Source of the DNA: Ravibacter sp964559125
Lineage (GTDB): Bacteria > Bacteroidota > Bacteroidia > Cytophagales > Spirosomataceae
DNA: 64,000 bases
Direction: 5' to 3'
NCBI GenBank assembly: GCA_964559125.1
Contig: CAZLGW010000018.1
Location: 51,627 to 115,626 of the forward strand
Every line of letters begins with the position of its first letter. Within the stretch, counting starts at the first letter, position 1. Below are positions 17,900 through 25,505 of the stretch, piece by piece. Both the position numbers and the translations under genes were made by a program. Below the pieces are notes generated by a model, which worked only from the letters and a program-made list of their open reading frames with translations, was not told the DNA's origin and ran no database searches.

Positions 17900-18660
17900 C
17901 TATTATTACCGTTACTTATAACGCCGGCGCTTTCCTGGAAAGAACCCTGGAAAGTGTTGTGAACGGTGTTGCGGAGATAGAAGAACCCGGCCTGATCGAA
18001 TACCTTCTCATAGATGGCGCCTCGACTGACAACACGCTTGCGATTGCCGCCTGCTATCAGGATACCCTTAAACTGAAAGTTTTCTCCGGGCCGGACAAAG
18101 GCCTGTACGACGCGATGAACAAAGGCCTTCAGTTGGCTACCGGGACGTATGTATGGTTCCTGAACGCCGGGGATGAAGTTTACGATCGTGGTACACCGGC
18201 CCGGCTTCTCGCCGCATTGCATTCCGGCGCGGATATTTACTACAGCGATGCCCTGTTTGTATCGGCCGGAGGGGAAGCGCTGGGATTGCGGAGTGAAGTG
18301 ACGCCTCACACTCTTCCCGAAACCATTTCATGGAAGGACATGGCGCTCGGTATGAAGATCTGCCACCAGGCATTTATTGTCAAAAGAGAGCTGGCCCCGG
18401 TTTTTGACACAGGCAACCTGAGCGCCGACCTGGATTGGGAAATTGCCGCAATGAAAAAGGCGGCTGTTATCGAGTATCTCGATTTTGTACTTTGCCGGTA
18501 CCTGCTGGGCGGGCTTTCCGCTCAGAAGCGTACCAGGTCGCTGTCAGACCGGTGGCGTGTTTTGAGACGGCATTTCGGATGGGGAGCCGCTGTCCTGAAT
18601 CACATAAAAATAGCTGCCAGGGGATTGTCTTTTTATATGAAAAAGGGAAAGTACTGGTAG
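17881..18660 (+). CDS. Family 2 glycosyltransferase (WcaA/colanic-acid type)
   Basis: A 259-residue GT-A enzyme. Seen are TIITVTYNAGAFLERTLESV at the N-terminus, LLIDGASTDNT, and GLYDAMNKGLQLATGTYVWF followed by LNAGDE, a pattern typical of family 2 enzymes that build exopolysaccharide or O-antigen repeat units. No membrane segments. The ATG at 17881 lies 19 bases before the end of the GT4 gene and in another frame. Donor and acceptor are unknown. Confidence 0.88.
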   Translation: MQRPCLTIITVTYNAGAFLERTLESVVNGVAEIEEPGLIEYLLIDGASTDNTLAIAACYQDTLKLKVFSGPDKGLYDAMNKGLQLATGTYVWFLNAGDEVYDRGTPARLLAALHSGADIYYSDALFVSAGGEALGLRSEVTPHTLPETISWKDMALGMKICHQAFIVKRELAPVFDTGNLSADLDWEIAAMKKAAVIEYLDFVLCRYLLGGLSAQKRTRSLSDRWRVLRRHFGWGAAVLNHIKIAARGLSFYMKKGKYW

Positions 18661-18680
18661 CTTTCCGTACAGGATGCCTT

Positions 18681-19433
18681 TTATTCCGGCTTAACAGCCG
18701 TCACCACGATATAAGGAGAAAAAGTCCTGGTATTGAAAGAAAATATTTTAAAAAATACTTTAATGGGAAACCAGGTGAGCTTCATGAAGGCCCTGACCCA
18801 GAAGGGTTGTGTTTCAGGGTTTTCGAGCCAAAGCATAAAGTATCCCGAATATCGCGCATCTGCATTTTTAAGCCCCAGGTTTCTACAGACAGCCTGCAGG
18901 TATGTGGGATCCATGCAGCCGATATTGTGCTTTTCGTAGTTGGTCCGGTCGAAAGTCTTCTGGAACCAGCCGTTAAGTCCCCGGAAATTGGGAAGCGAAA
19001 TAAAAAGCGCCCCGCCCGGTTTCACAAACTGCAAATGTCTTTTGACGATATCTTCAGTATCATAAAAATGTTCGATCAGTCCATTTGACATTACCAGGTC
19101 ATATTCCTCATCTGCCTGCAGCGTAAAAAGGTCGGCTTCCACAATGCCGGTCGTCCCCTCCGGGACGTGATTGGCTTTTTCAAGTTCCTGCAGGATCGGC
19201 CGGTGAACCACAAAGTCGAGAAGGGTTGCCTTTACGCCGAGCCGATGGGCCCATACCGAATAATAGCCAGGGAATCCCCCTATTTCCAGGAGCGTCCTGA
19301 CCCCGCTCCTCCTGATCAGCATATCCAGTTCAGAAAGAAATGGATAGCCTGAAGGGATGTCAAACACCAGGTTTTTCTTACTTTCCCAATACTTAAGCCA
19401 AAATGCCCTGTCAGTAAGTTCGTTGCTGCTCAT
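18681..19433 (-). CDS. Class I SAM-dependent methyltransferase
   Basis: A 250-residue protein with the Rossmann-like methyltransferase fold: motif I is LLEIGGFPGYYSVWAHRLG (near residue 40), the acidic end of strand 2 is TLLDFV, and motif IV is VMSNGLIEHFYD. The C-terminal part is hydrophobic (FMKLTWFPIKVFFKIFSF). It is convergent with the two glycosyltransferase genes (20 bases apart) and may modify the same glycan, but this rests only on position. Confidence 0.82.
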   Translation of the reverse strand: MSSNELTDRAFWLKYWESKKNLVFDIPSGYPFLSELDMLIRRSGVRTLLEIGGFPGYYSVWAHRLGVKATLLDFVVHRPILQELEKANHVPEGTTGIVEADLFTLQADEEYDLVMSNGLIEHFYDTEDIVKRHLQFVKPGGALFISLPNFRGLNGWFQKTFDRTNYEKHNIGCMDPTYLQAVCRNLGLKNADARYSGYFMLWLENPETQPFWVRAFMKLTWFPIKVFFKIFSFNTRTFSPYIVVTAVKPE

Positions 19434-19448
19434 CGGTATTTTTTTGGA

Positions 19449-19476
19449 GTAGAGACCGACGGCCGTCGGTCTCTAC
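19449..19476. repeat. 28-nt perfect palindrome (REP-like family A, copy 1)
   Basis: Two 14-nt arms, GTAGAGACCGACGG and its exact reverse complement, abut without a loop. Size and consensus (GTAGAGAC...ACGGCCGT...GTCTCTAC) match two further copies at 43274 and 43858. Confidence 0.8.
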
Positions 19477-19477
19477 C

Positions 19478-19499
19478 ACCACGCCCAAAGCGTGGTTTT
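19478..19499 (+). terminator. Terminator-like hairpin with T-run upstream of susC
   Basis: ACCACGC, a CCAAA loop, GCGTGGT, then TTTT. The T-run is on the plus strand although no plus-strand gene ends here, so it may belong to the adjacent repeat or block read-through into the SusC operon. Confidence 0.45.
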
Positions 19500-19661
19500 A
19501 TTTTGTATTTTCTGTTTTCTCTAAAACTTTTGCCTAAATTTCAATCTTGAAGAGTTATCTTGAACGCAACAAACCAATATTTGTCAACGTAATGATTGGT
19601 TGTGAGCAGTTGTAAGAATGACCTCTAGGGACTAAACCCATAAAATGGCTGTTGCAAAGGA

Positions 19662-22600
19662 ATGAATAAAAATATTACATTTTTAACAGGAACCCTGATC
19701 CTGGTCTTTTTTTGTTCGTTGGAGTTGATGGCCCAGCTCAGGCCTGTCAGGGGGAAAGTCACCCTGGCGACAGACGGGAGTCCGATCCCGGGAGTCTCAA
19801 TATTGCTCAAAGGCACCGGGACCGGTACCACAACCGACCTGGAGGGGAATTATACCTTGGAGGTACCTCCGGGCTCAAACGTGATCGTATATTCTTTTGT
19901 TGGTCTTGAAACCCAGGAGATCAACGTTGGACAGGGCCGGTCGACCGTCAATGTGATCATGGAGGAAAGCAAGACAGAGCTTTCACAGGTGGTGGTGACG
20001 GGCTACCACGAGCTTCAGCGCAGGGACATAATAGGTTCGATAGCTTCCATCAGGAGTGAGAAATTTAAGGATATGCCCGTTGTAGGCTTTGACCAGGCTT
20101 TGCAGGGACAGGCTGCGGGGGTTCAGGTTGCACAGTCGTCGGGTACGCCGGGCGGGGGAATAACCATCAGGATACGGGGAAACACCTCTATTTCCGCATC
20201 GAACCGGCCTCTTTTTATCGTTGATGGTACGCCGGTTTATGACGGAGCCATTACCGGCAGGGATTTCGGGGGACAGAACGATAATTCGCTTGCAGTGGTC
20301 AACCCAAACGACATAGCGAATATAGAAGTATTGAAAGACGCCTCCGCCAAGGCTATTTATGGTTCGCGCGGGGCAAACGGCGTGGTAGTCATTACCACTA
20401 AGCGGGGGAGAAACAATAAAACCACCGTTACTGCCGACGTACAGAGGGGCATCATCGAGCTGATCGGGCGGCCCAAGCTGATGAATTCTTCTCAACTGGT
20501 GGAGCTTCAAAGGGAGGCGGTACTGGCTGCGGGTAGAAATCCGGACGAAATGGGCCTGATCCAGGGAGTTACCGACCTTGTCGATACTGACTGGATTTCG
20601 GAGGTGTTGAGAAGGGGGATACTGCAACAATACCAGGTAACGGCTGCCGGGGGCACCGAAAAAACGAGGTTCTATTTTAGCGGCAACGTGCGGGATGAGG
20701 AAGGCGTGCAGCTCAACAATCGTTTTACAAGATACACAGGGGCGCTAAACCTCGATCACTCAGTCAATCAACGCCTGAAATTCGGTGCCAACATCAATGT
20801 ATCGATGACTCAGAATGACCGTGTGAAAGGAGATAATTTTCTCGACGGGGTTTATTCGGGGGCGATAAAGAGCCTGCCTTATTACAGTCCTTACGACGAA
20901 TTCGGGCGTCTGTACGTACCCAACGATCCCAACTATGCCGAGTTTCCGAACTTTAATCCCGTGGGCCAGGCTCTCCTGCCGCGCTTCAGGACTTACGGGC
21001 TGAAGATCCTGGCGGGGGCCAACATGGATATTTTGATCGCGCGCGACCTGAATTTCAGATCGAAGGTGAGCATGGACTACAACAATAGCGAGGAAGACCA
21101 ATATGAACCTTCTACTACGGCGATCGGAGGATATCTGGAGTCTGTGGGTGGAAAGGGATACGGGGTATACAGTACATTTACGCGCTATGCAATCACCAAC
21201 TCCAATGTGCTTACCTATTATAAGAATATCGACGAAAGGCACAGGTTCAATGCGCTGCTGGGAAATGAAATTATCCATACACAGTCGCGCGTGTCTTCAG
21301 TCGTCGGACGGATGTTCCCGAGCTCCCAGTTTACCTACCTCAATTCGGCCGGTATAATCGACCAGGGAGGCTCCTTCTATGACCAGTCGGGGTTAGTTTC
21401 GTTTTTCGGGGAGCTTAAATATGATTTTAAGGACAAATATCTCCTGGGAGGAACGATGAGGACCGACGGCTCATCAAGGTTCGGTAGGAACCGGAGGTTC
21501 GGCTACTTTCCTTCTGTTTCGGCGGGATGGCGCCTGTCGGAGGAGGCATTCCTGGCCGGAGCCCGATTTTTGGACGACCTCAAGCTCAGGGCAAGCTACG
21601 GATTCACCGGTAATGAGCGCATAGGCAATTTCCAATACCTCGGCACCTGGTCTGCCGCCGTTTATAATGGCAATACGGGGGTTGGCCCAAGCCGTCTGCC
21701 CAATAGCAACCTCCAGTGGGAGATGACAAACGAGATCAATGCCGGCGTAGATGCGGTACTGTTTGACAGCCGCCTCCGGATAAATGCCGACGTTTACCGG
21801 AATCTTACCTCTAAGCTTCTTTATTCGGAGCCTATCCCCGGCACCACCGGTTATGGTAGTATCCAGGGAAATATAGGTAGCGTGAGCAATAAGGGGATCG
21901 AGCTTTCCGTTTCGAGCGACAATATTACCGGGGCTCTGACCTGGACTACCGAGTTTAATATTACCCGTAATATCAATAAAGTGGAAGTGCTCGCCAACAG
22001 TGATACGCTGTACCGGGGCTATACCGGCTCCGGGGTGGGAGGTACCAATGCTGTGCTGGAAGGGCAGCCGCTGGGTACGTTCTGGGGGTTGAAATTCCTG
22101 GGAGTAGACCCGGCTACGGGCGATGCGCTTTACGAAGATATCAATGGCGACGGTAAAATCTCACCCCAGGACGGGCAGGTGATCGGGAATGCGCAGCCGA
22201 AATTTTACGGGGGACTGAACAACCGGTTTACTTACAAAGGGTTTGACCTGAGCGTATTTTTCCATTTTATGTATGGGAATAAGGTACTCAATTTTACCAA
22301 TACATCGCTGGTAAATACCGGGGAAGATATAGAGAACAACCAGAGCGTTATTGCGCTACGGCGCTGGAAAAAGGAAGGGGATATCACCGATGTGCCGCGC
22401 TATGAAATGGGCAATACCTACAATAATTACCACAGCAGCCGTTTCCTGGAAGACGGCTCGTTTCTGAGGCTGAAAAATGTGGCTGTCGGCTATAATCTTC
22501 CATCCCGGTGGACCGAGAAGATCAGGCTACAGAGCGCCCGGGTGTTTGTATCGGGGACCAACCTGTGGACATTGACGTCGTATTCGGGTGTAGATCCCGA

Positions 22601-22700
22601 AGTTTCCACGCTCGATGGAAGCACAGCAGCACAGGGGATCGATTTTTTTACGCTGCCCCAGGTAAAGACAATCCAGGGAGGGTTTACTTTGACGTTCTGA
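19662..22700 (+). CDS. SusC/RagA-family TonB-linked outer-membrane transporter
   Basis: A 1012-residue protein that, with its SusD partner, imports oligomers through the outer membrane using TonB energy. A signal peptide (residues 1-25, ending LMAQ) precedes a carboxypeptidase-regulatory beta domain (about 28-110, GVSILLKGTGTGTTTDLEGN), a TonB box/plug region beginning VVVTGYHELQRR, the SusC-specific LKDASAKAIYGSRGANGVV, and a 22-strand barrel ending GGFTLTF. The length is typical of the family. It is the first gene of a five-gene operon (spacings 3, 24, overlap 14 and 53 bases) that ends with a secreted M43 protease, which suggests peptide or protein fragments as cargo rather than glycans; that part is inference. 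Confidence 0.95.
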   Translation: MNKNITFLTGTLILVFFCSLELMAQLRPVRGKVTLATDGSPIPGVSILLKGTGTGTTTDLEGNYTLEVPPGSNVIVYSFVGLETQEINVGQGRSTVNVIMEESKTELSQVVVTGYHELQRRDIIGSIASIRSEKFKDMPVVGFDQALQGQAAGVQVAQSSGTPGGGITIRIRGNTSISASNRPLFIVDGTPVYDGAITGRDFGGQNDNSLAVVNPNDIANIEVLKDASAKAIYGSRGANGVVVITTKRGRNNKTTVTADVQRGIIELIGRPKLMNSSQLVELQREAVLAAGRNPDEMGLIQGVTDLVDTDWISEVLRRGILQQYQVTAAGGTEKTRFYFSGNVRDEEGVQLNNRFTRYTGALNLDHSVNQRLKFGANINVSMTQNDRVKGDNFLDGVYSGAIKSLPYYSPYDEFGRLYVPNDPNYAEFPNFNPVGQALLPRFRTYGLKILAGANMDILIARDLNFRSKVSMDYNNSEEDQYEPSTTAIGGYLESVGGKGYGVYSTFTRYAITNSNVLTYYKNIDERHRFNALLGNEIIHTQSRVSSVVGRMFPSSQFTYLNSAGIIDQGGSFYDQSGLVSFFGELKYDFKDKYLLGGTMRTDGSSRFGRNRRFGYFPSVSAGWRLSEEAFLAGARFLDDLKLRASYGFTGNERIGNFQYLGTWSAAVYNGNTGVGPSRLPNSNLQWEMTNEINAGVDAVLFDSRLRINADVYRNLTSKLLYSEPIPGTTGYGSIQGNIGSVSNKGIELSVSSDNITGALTWTTEFNITRNINKVEVLANSDTLYRGYTGSGVGGTNAVLEGQPLGTFWGLKFLGVDPATGDALYEDINGDGKISPQDGQVIGNAQPKFYGGLNNRFTYKGFDLSVFFHFMYGNKVLNFTNTSLVNTGEDIENNQSVIALRRWKKEGDITDVPRYEMGNTYNNYHSSRFLEDGSFLRLKNVAVGYNLPSRWTEKIRLQSARVFVSGTNLWTLTSYSGVDPEVSTLDGSTAAQGIDFFTLPQVKTIQGGFTLTF

Positions 22701-22703
22701 AAT

Positions 22704-24098
22704 ATGTCGGGAGCAAGAATAAAATATTTTGTAAAAGGGAGTCTGCTGGCCGTCATGCTGCTGGCATTTGGCGGGTGTCGTGAAATACTGGAACCCCCGC
22801 CCGTGGATCTTTTGGTTGATGACCTTGTATTGCGCGGGCCCGATGACATGGAGCCTGTAAGAATAGGACTTTATAACGCGCTGAGAAGCTTTGGTTCCTG
22901 CACGATTTTTGCAGCCGATTTTACGCCCGACTACATCCAGAATAACGGGACTTTTACCGACTTCAATGAATTGGGCAACAAGAACATCACTCCTGCCAAT
23001 ACGCTGGTAGGAACACTTTGGAATAATATTTATTACACTGTTTACCTTGCCAATTTTATCGAGGAGAATATTGACGGAGTGGCGAGGGTTTCACAGGCGG
23101 AAAAAGAACGGCTTCTTGCAGAAGCGAAGTTCTGCCGGGCGTATGCCTACTTCATAGCTGCCCATAGTTTTGGAGACGTTCCCAACGTAACAACTACCGA
23201 CGTAGAAACAAATCGCAGTATCTCGCGGGCGCCGCAGCGGGAGATACTGGACAGGGTGCTTGCTGACTATACAGCCGCGCTCACTGTTCTGCCGCTGCGG
23301 TGGGATGCGGATAACGCGACCCTGAATAAACAGTTTGCAACAAAAAACGCGGTAAGAGCCGGTTTGGCGCGTTACCACCTGTATGAAGGTAACTGGGCTG
23401 CTGCCGAACAATATGCGGATACGATCATCAACAGCCGCCTGCAGTCGATCGATTCGAGTTATGTTACGGTGATCAGCACCGAGTTTGATTCGGAATCCAT
23501 TTTTGAACTTGCCTACGCCAACTCTTCGAGCGATGATCCCGGCACGTCTACGACGGGTTTGAATAATATCCTGGTGGGAAGGAGGGAGGTGATCCCTTCC
23601 AATAGCTATGTCCAGGAGATCATCAACGTCAACGCCGGTACCCGCAGGGCCACTATTGTTTTCAACCCCAGCAACCAGCAGGGGAGAGATAACGGGTGGA
23701 CTGTCACTAAGTACGGAACACCCGACCAGGGGAATAATAATATAACTGTTTTTCGCCTTGCCGAAATGTACCTTATACGGGCAGAAGCCAGGGCTCAGCA
23801 GAACAGGATTACAGGTAACTCCGGCGCGTTGTCGGACGTTAATACGCTGAGGATCAGGGCTAAAGCGCCGCTTGCCGCCTTTTCTACACAGGCTGCCGCC
23901 CTGAACTCTATAGAAACCGAACGACTTTATGAATTGTCATTTGAAGGACACAGGTGGTTTGATCTCAAACGCACGGGCAGGTTAAATGCGGTTATGAACG
24001 CATTTTCAACAAGGTGGCACGAAAAGTATAACCTCTGGCCTATCCCGCAGACTGAGATCCAGACAAACCGGCAGTTGGTCCAGAATACGGGCTACTAA
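22704..24098 (+). CDS. SusD/RagB-family surface lipoprotein
   Basis: A 464-residue lipoprotein that forms the lid of the SusC channel on the cell surface. A type II signal peptide ends in AFGGC (lipid-bearing Cys31). SusD/RagB marks include AEAKFCRAYAYF near residue 140, FRLAEMYLIRAEARA near residue 350 and LYELSFEGHRWFDLKRTG with the final LWPIPQTEI near the C-terminus. It starts 3 bases after the susC stop. Its closeness to SusC and the downstream protease supports one nutrient-uptake complex. Confidence 0.95.
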   Translation: MSGARIKYFVKGSLLAVMLLAFGGCREILEPPPVDLLVDDLVLRGPDDMEPVRIGLYNALRSFGSCTIFAADFTPDYIQNNGTFTDFNELGNKNITPANTLVGTLWNNIYYTVYLANFIEENIDGVARVSQAEKERLLAEAKFCRAYAYFIAAHSFGDVPNVTTTDVETNRSISRAPQREILDRVLADYTAALTVLPLRWDADNATLNKQFATKNAVRAGLARYHLYEGNWAAAEQYADTIINSRLQSIDSSYVTVISTEFDSESIFELAYANSSSDDPGTSTTGLNNILVGRREVIPSNSYVQEIINVNAGTRRATIVFNPSNQQGRDNGWTVTKYGTPDQGNNNITVFRLAEMYLIRAEARAQQNRITGNSGALSDVNTLRIRAKAPLAAFSTQAAALNSIETERLYELSFEGHRWFDLKRTGRLNAVMNAFSTRWHEKYNLWPIPQTEIQTNRQLVQNTGY

Positions 24099-24122
24099 GA
24101 AATCAGAGAATTGCCAAAAACT

Positions 24123-24935
24123 ATGAACACAAACAGCATACCGGCCGCGATACTGCTCCTGACGATATTCATGGCAACCTTATCGTGTCAAGAGCAGGAA
24201 ATAGTGTACAATGGCCCGGATTACGTAAGGTTCACCGATACAAGCCTGGTATATAAAGAGAGTCTGGCGAAGGTTATTCCCATCAGAGTTCACCTGGTTG
24301 GCAAGCCGTCCGACACGCCGGTCACTGTCTCCTATTCTGTCAGCGGGACTGCCGTTGAGGGGAGGGACTATTCCATTGCCGGGCAAAAAGGAGTAGTGAC
24401 GATCCCGGCAGGCAGTCTTTTCGGAGAGATCGGTCTCAATCTGATCAATAATGCAAATAATATTCTCCGTTCTTCTGAACTCCTGTTTTCGATCAACGCT
24501 GCCTCGCAGGGGGAAAAGTCTGTACAGGTAGGAACGGGTAAAAATTTTACGATGGGGAATTCGCTGCGGGTCACCATAGAGGATGACTGCCTTTTCGGGG
24601 GTTTCTACAACGCGAAGAGAACCGGATATGACAGGGAGGTGAAAGATATAGCCATTACAAGCACCAACTGTACCGAATACCTGGTTGCCAACTGGAATGT
24701 GGGAGTGCTGAGCTTTAATGCGGATAAAGTCTCGCTGCGTTTTATCGATAACGGAGATAATTCCATCACGATACCCAATCAGTATAACGTAATATTGGGT
24801 GATACGCTTCTCGGGAACGGAGCCTGGGACCCGAGAACCCGGCAGATCATCCTGAATCTAGCCGTCAAAACACAGGGCGAGTCGGGAGCCGACACATTGA
24901 TAAACATACCTCAGCTGACCTATGTACCGCGTTAA
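24123..24935 (+). CDS. Surface lipoprotein with Calx-beta/DUF4843-like domain
   Basis: I choose the ATG at 24123 (270 aa); a TTG 12 bases upstream is possible. The signal peptide ends in a lipobox (TLSC). Residues about 40-150 resemble a Calx-beta repeat, with the diagnostic pattern VSYSVSGTAVEGRDYSI followed by VTIPAGSLFGEI. The rest is beta-rich without recognised motifs. Proteins of this kind commonly follow SusCD pairs in Bacteroidota and act as surface glycan- or protein-binding accessory lipoproteins. The stop overlaps the start of the next gene by 14 bases, so the genes are translationally coupled. Confidence 0.75.
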   Translation: MNTNSIPAAILLLTIFMATLSCQEQEIVYNGPDYVRFTDTSLVYKESLAKVIPIRVHLVGKPSDTPVTVSYSVSGTAVEGRDYSIAGQKGVVTIPAGSLFGEIGLNLINNANNILRSSELLFSINAASQGEKSVQVGTGKNFTMGNSLRVTIEDDCLFGGFYNAKRTGYDREVKDIAITSTNCTEYLVANWNVGVLSFNADKVSLRFIDNGDNSITIPNQYNVILGDTLLGNGAWDPRTRQIILNLAVKTQGESGADTLINIPQLTYVPR

Positions 24936-25452
24936 ATATTTTTACAGGAAGGGGATAGCCGTTTTTGCTGCAGCTGCATTTTTCCTGTCGGGCTGTGCAG
25001 AAAAGTGGGAGCCCAAGCCCCTGACGATGACCCAGCTGATTGCCGGCAAGGAGAAAAAGATCTGGAAGTTTCACTCCATCGAGGTCATAGACGAGGGTGA
25101 GGTGGATGGTCCTTTTTCTGCGAATGAAGTCTACCTCCCCTGCTCACGGGATAACGAATACATTTTTTATAACAACGCAGAGAAGACATTCGAATACACA
25201 GGCGGCACCATCAAATGCAGCCCGTCTGATCCCGACGTATTGATAGAGGACGCCTGGAGCTATACAACGGCCAACGCAACGCTGGAATTTGCCCTGCCGT
25301 TAGCCCTGTTCGGCAATATTTACATACTTCCGTTTACAGTAAAGAAGCTTACCGACACGGAAATGGTGCTGGAGATATATTTTACCAAGTTTTATGTGGA
25401 TGAGGTAGATGCAAGCTACCGGGTTACGCTGAGATCCGATAGCAGCGGGTAA
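24922..25452 (+). CDS. Small lipoprotein of unknown function
   Basis: A 176-residue protein with a lipoprotein signal ending FFLSGC. The mature part is beta-rich and reminiscent of the lipocalin-like small lipoproteins of Bacteroidota: IWKFHSIEVID near the start, then alternating strands, two cysteines (YLPCSRDNEY, GTIKCSPSD) and the closing strand ASYRVTLRSD. It lies fourth in the SusCD operon and probably sits in the same surface complex. Ligand unknown. Confidence 0.7.
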   Translation: MYRVKYFYRKGIAVFAAAAFFLSGCAEKWEPKPLTMTQLIAGKEKKIWKFHSIEVIDEGEVDGPFSANEVYLPCSRDNEYIFYNNAEKTFEYTGGTIKCSPSDPDVLIEDAWSYTTANATLEFALPLALFGNIYILPFTVKKLTDTEMVLEIYFTKFYVDEVDASYRVTLRSDSSG

Positions 25453-25505
25453 TACGGCGTCGTCCGGGAATGTCAGAAGTTACCAGATAAAGAAGGTTGT
25501 AGTTT

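Noticed and set aside
19572..19601. AACCAAT/ATTGGTT inverted repeat as operator of susC
   Set aside because: Arms are only 7 bp with a 16-base spacer in AT-rich DNA; this is expected by chance.
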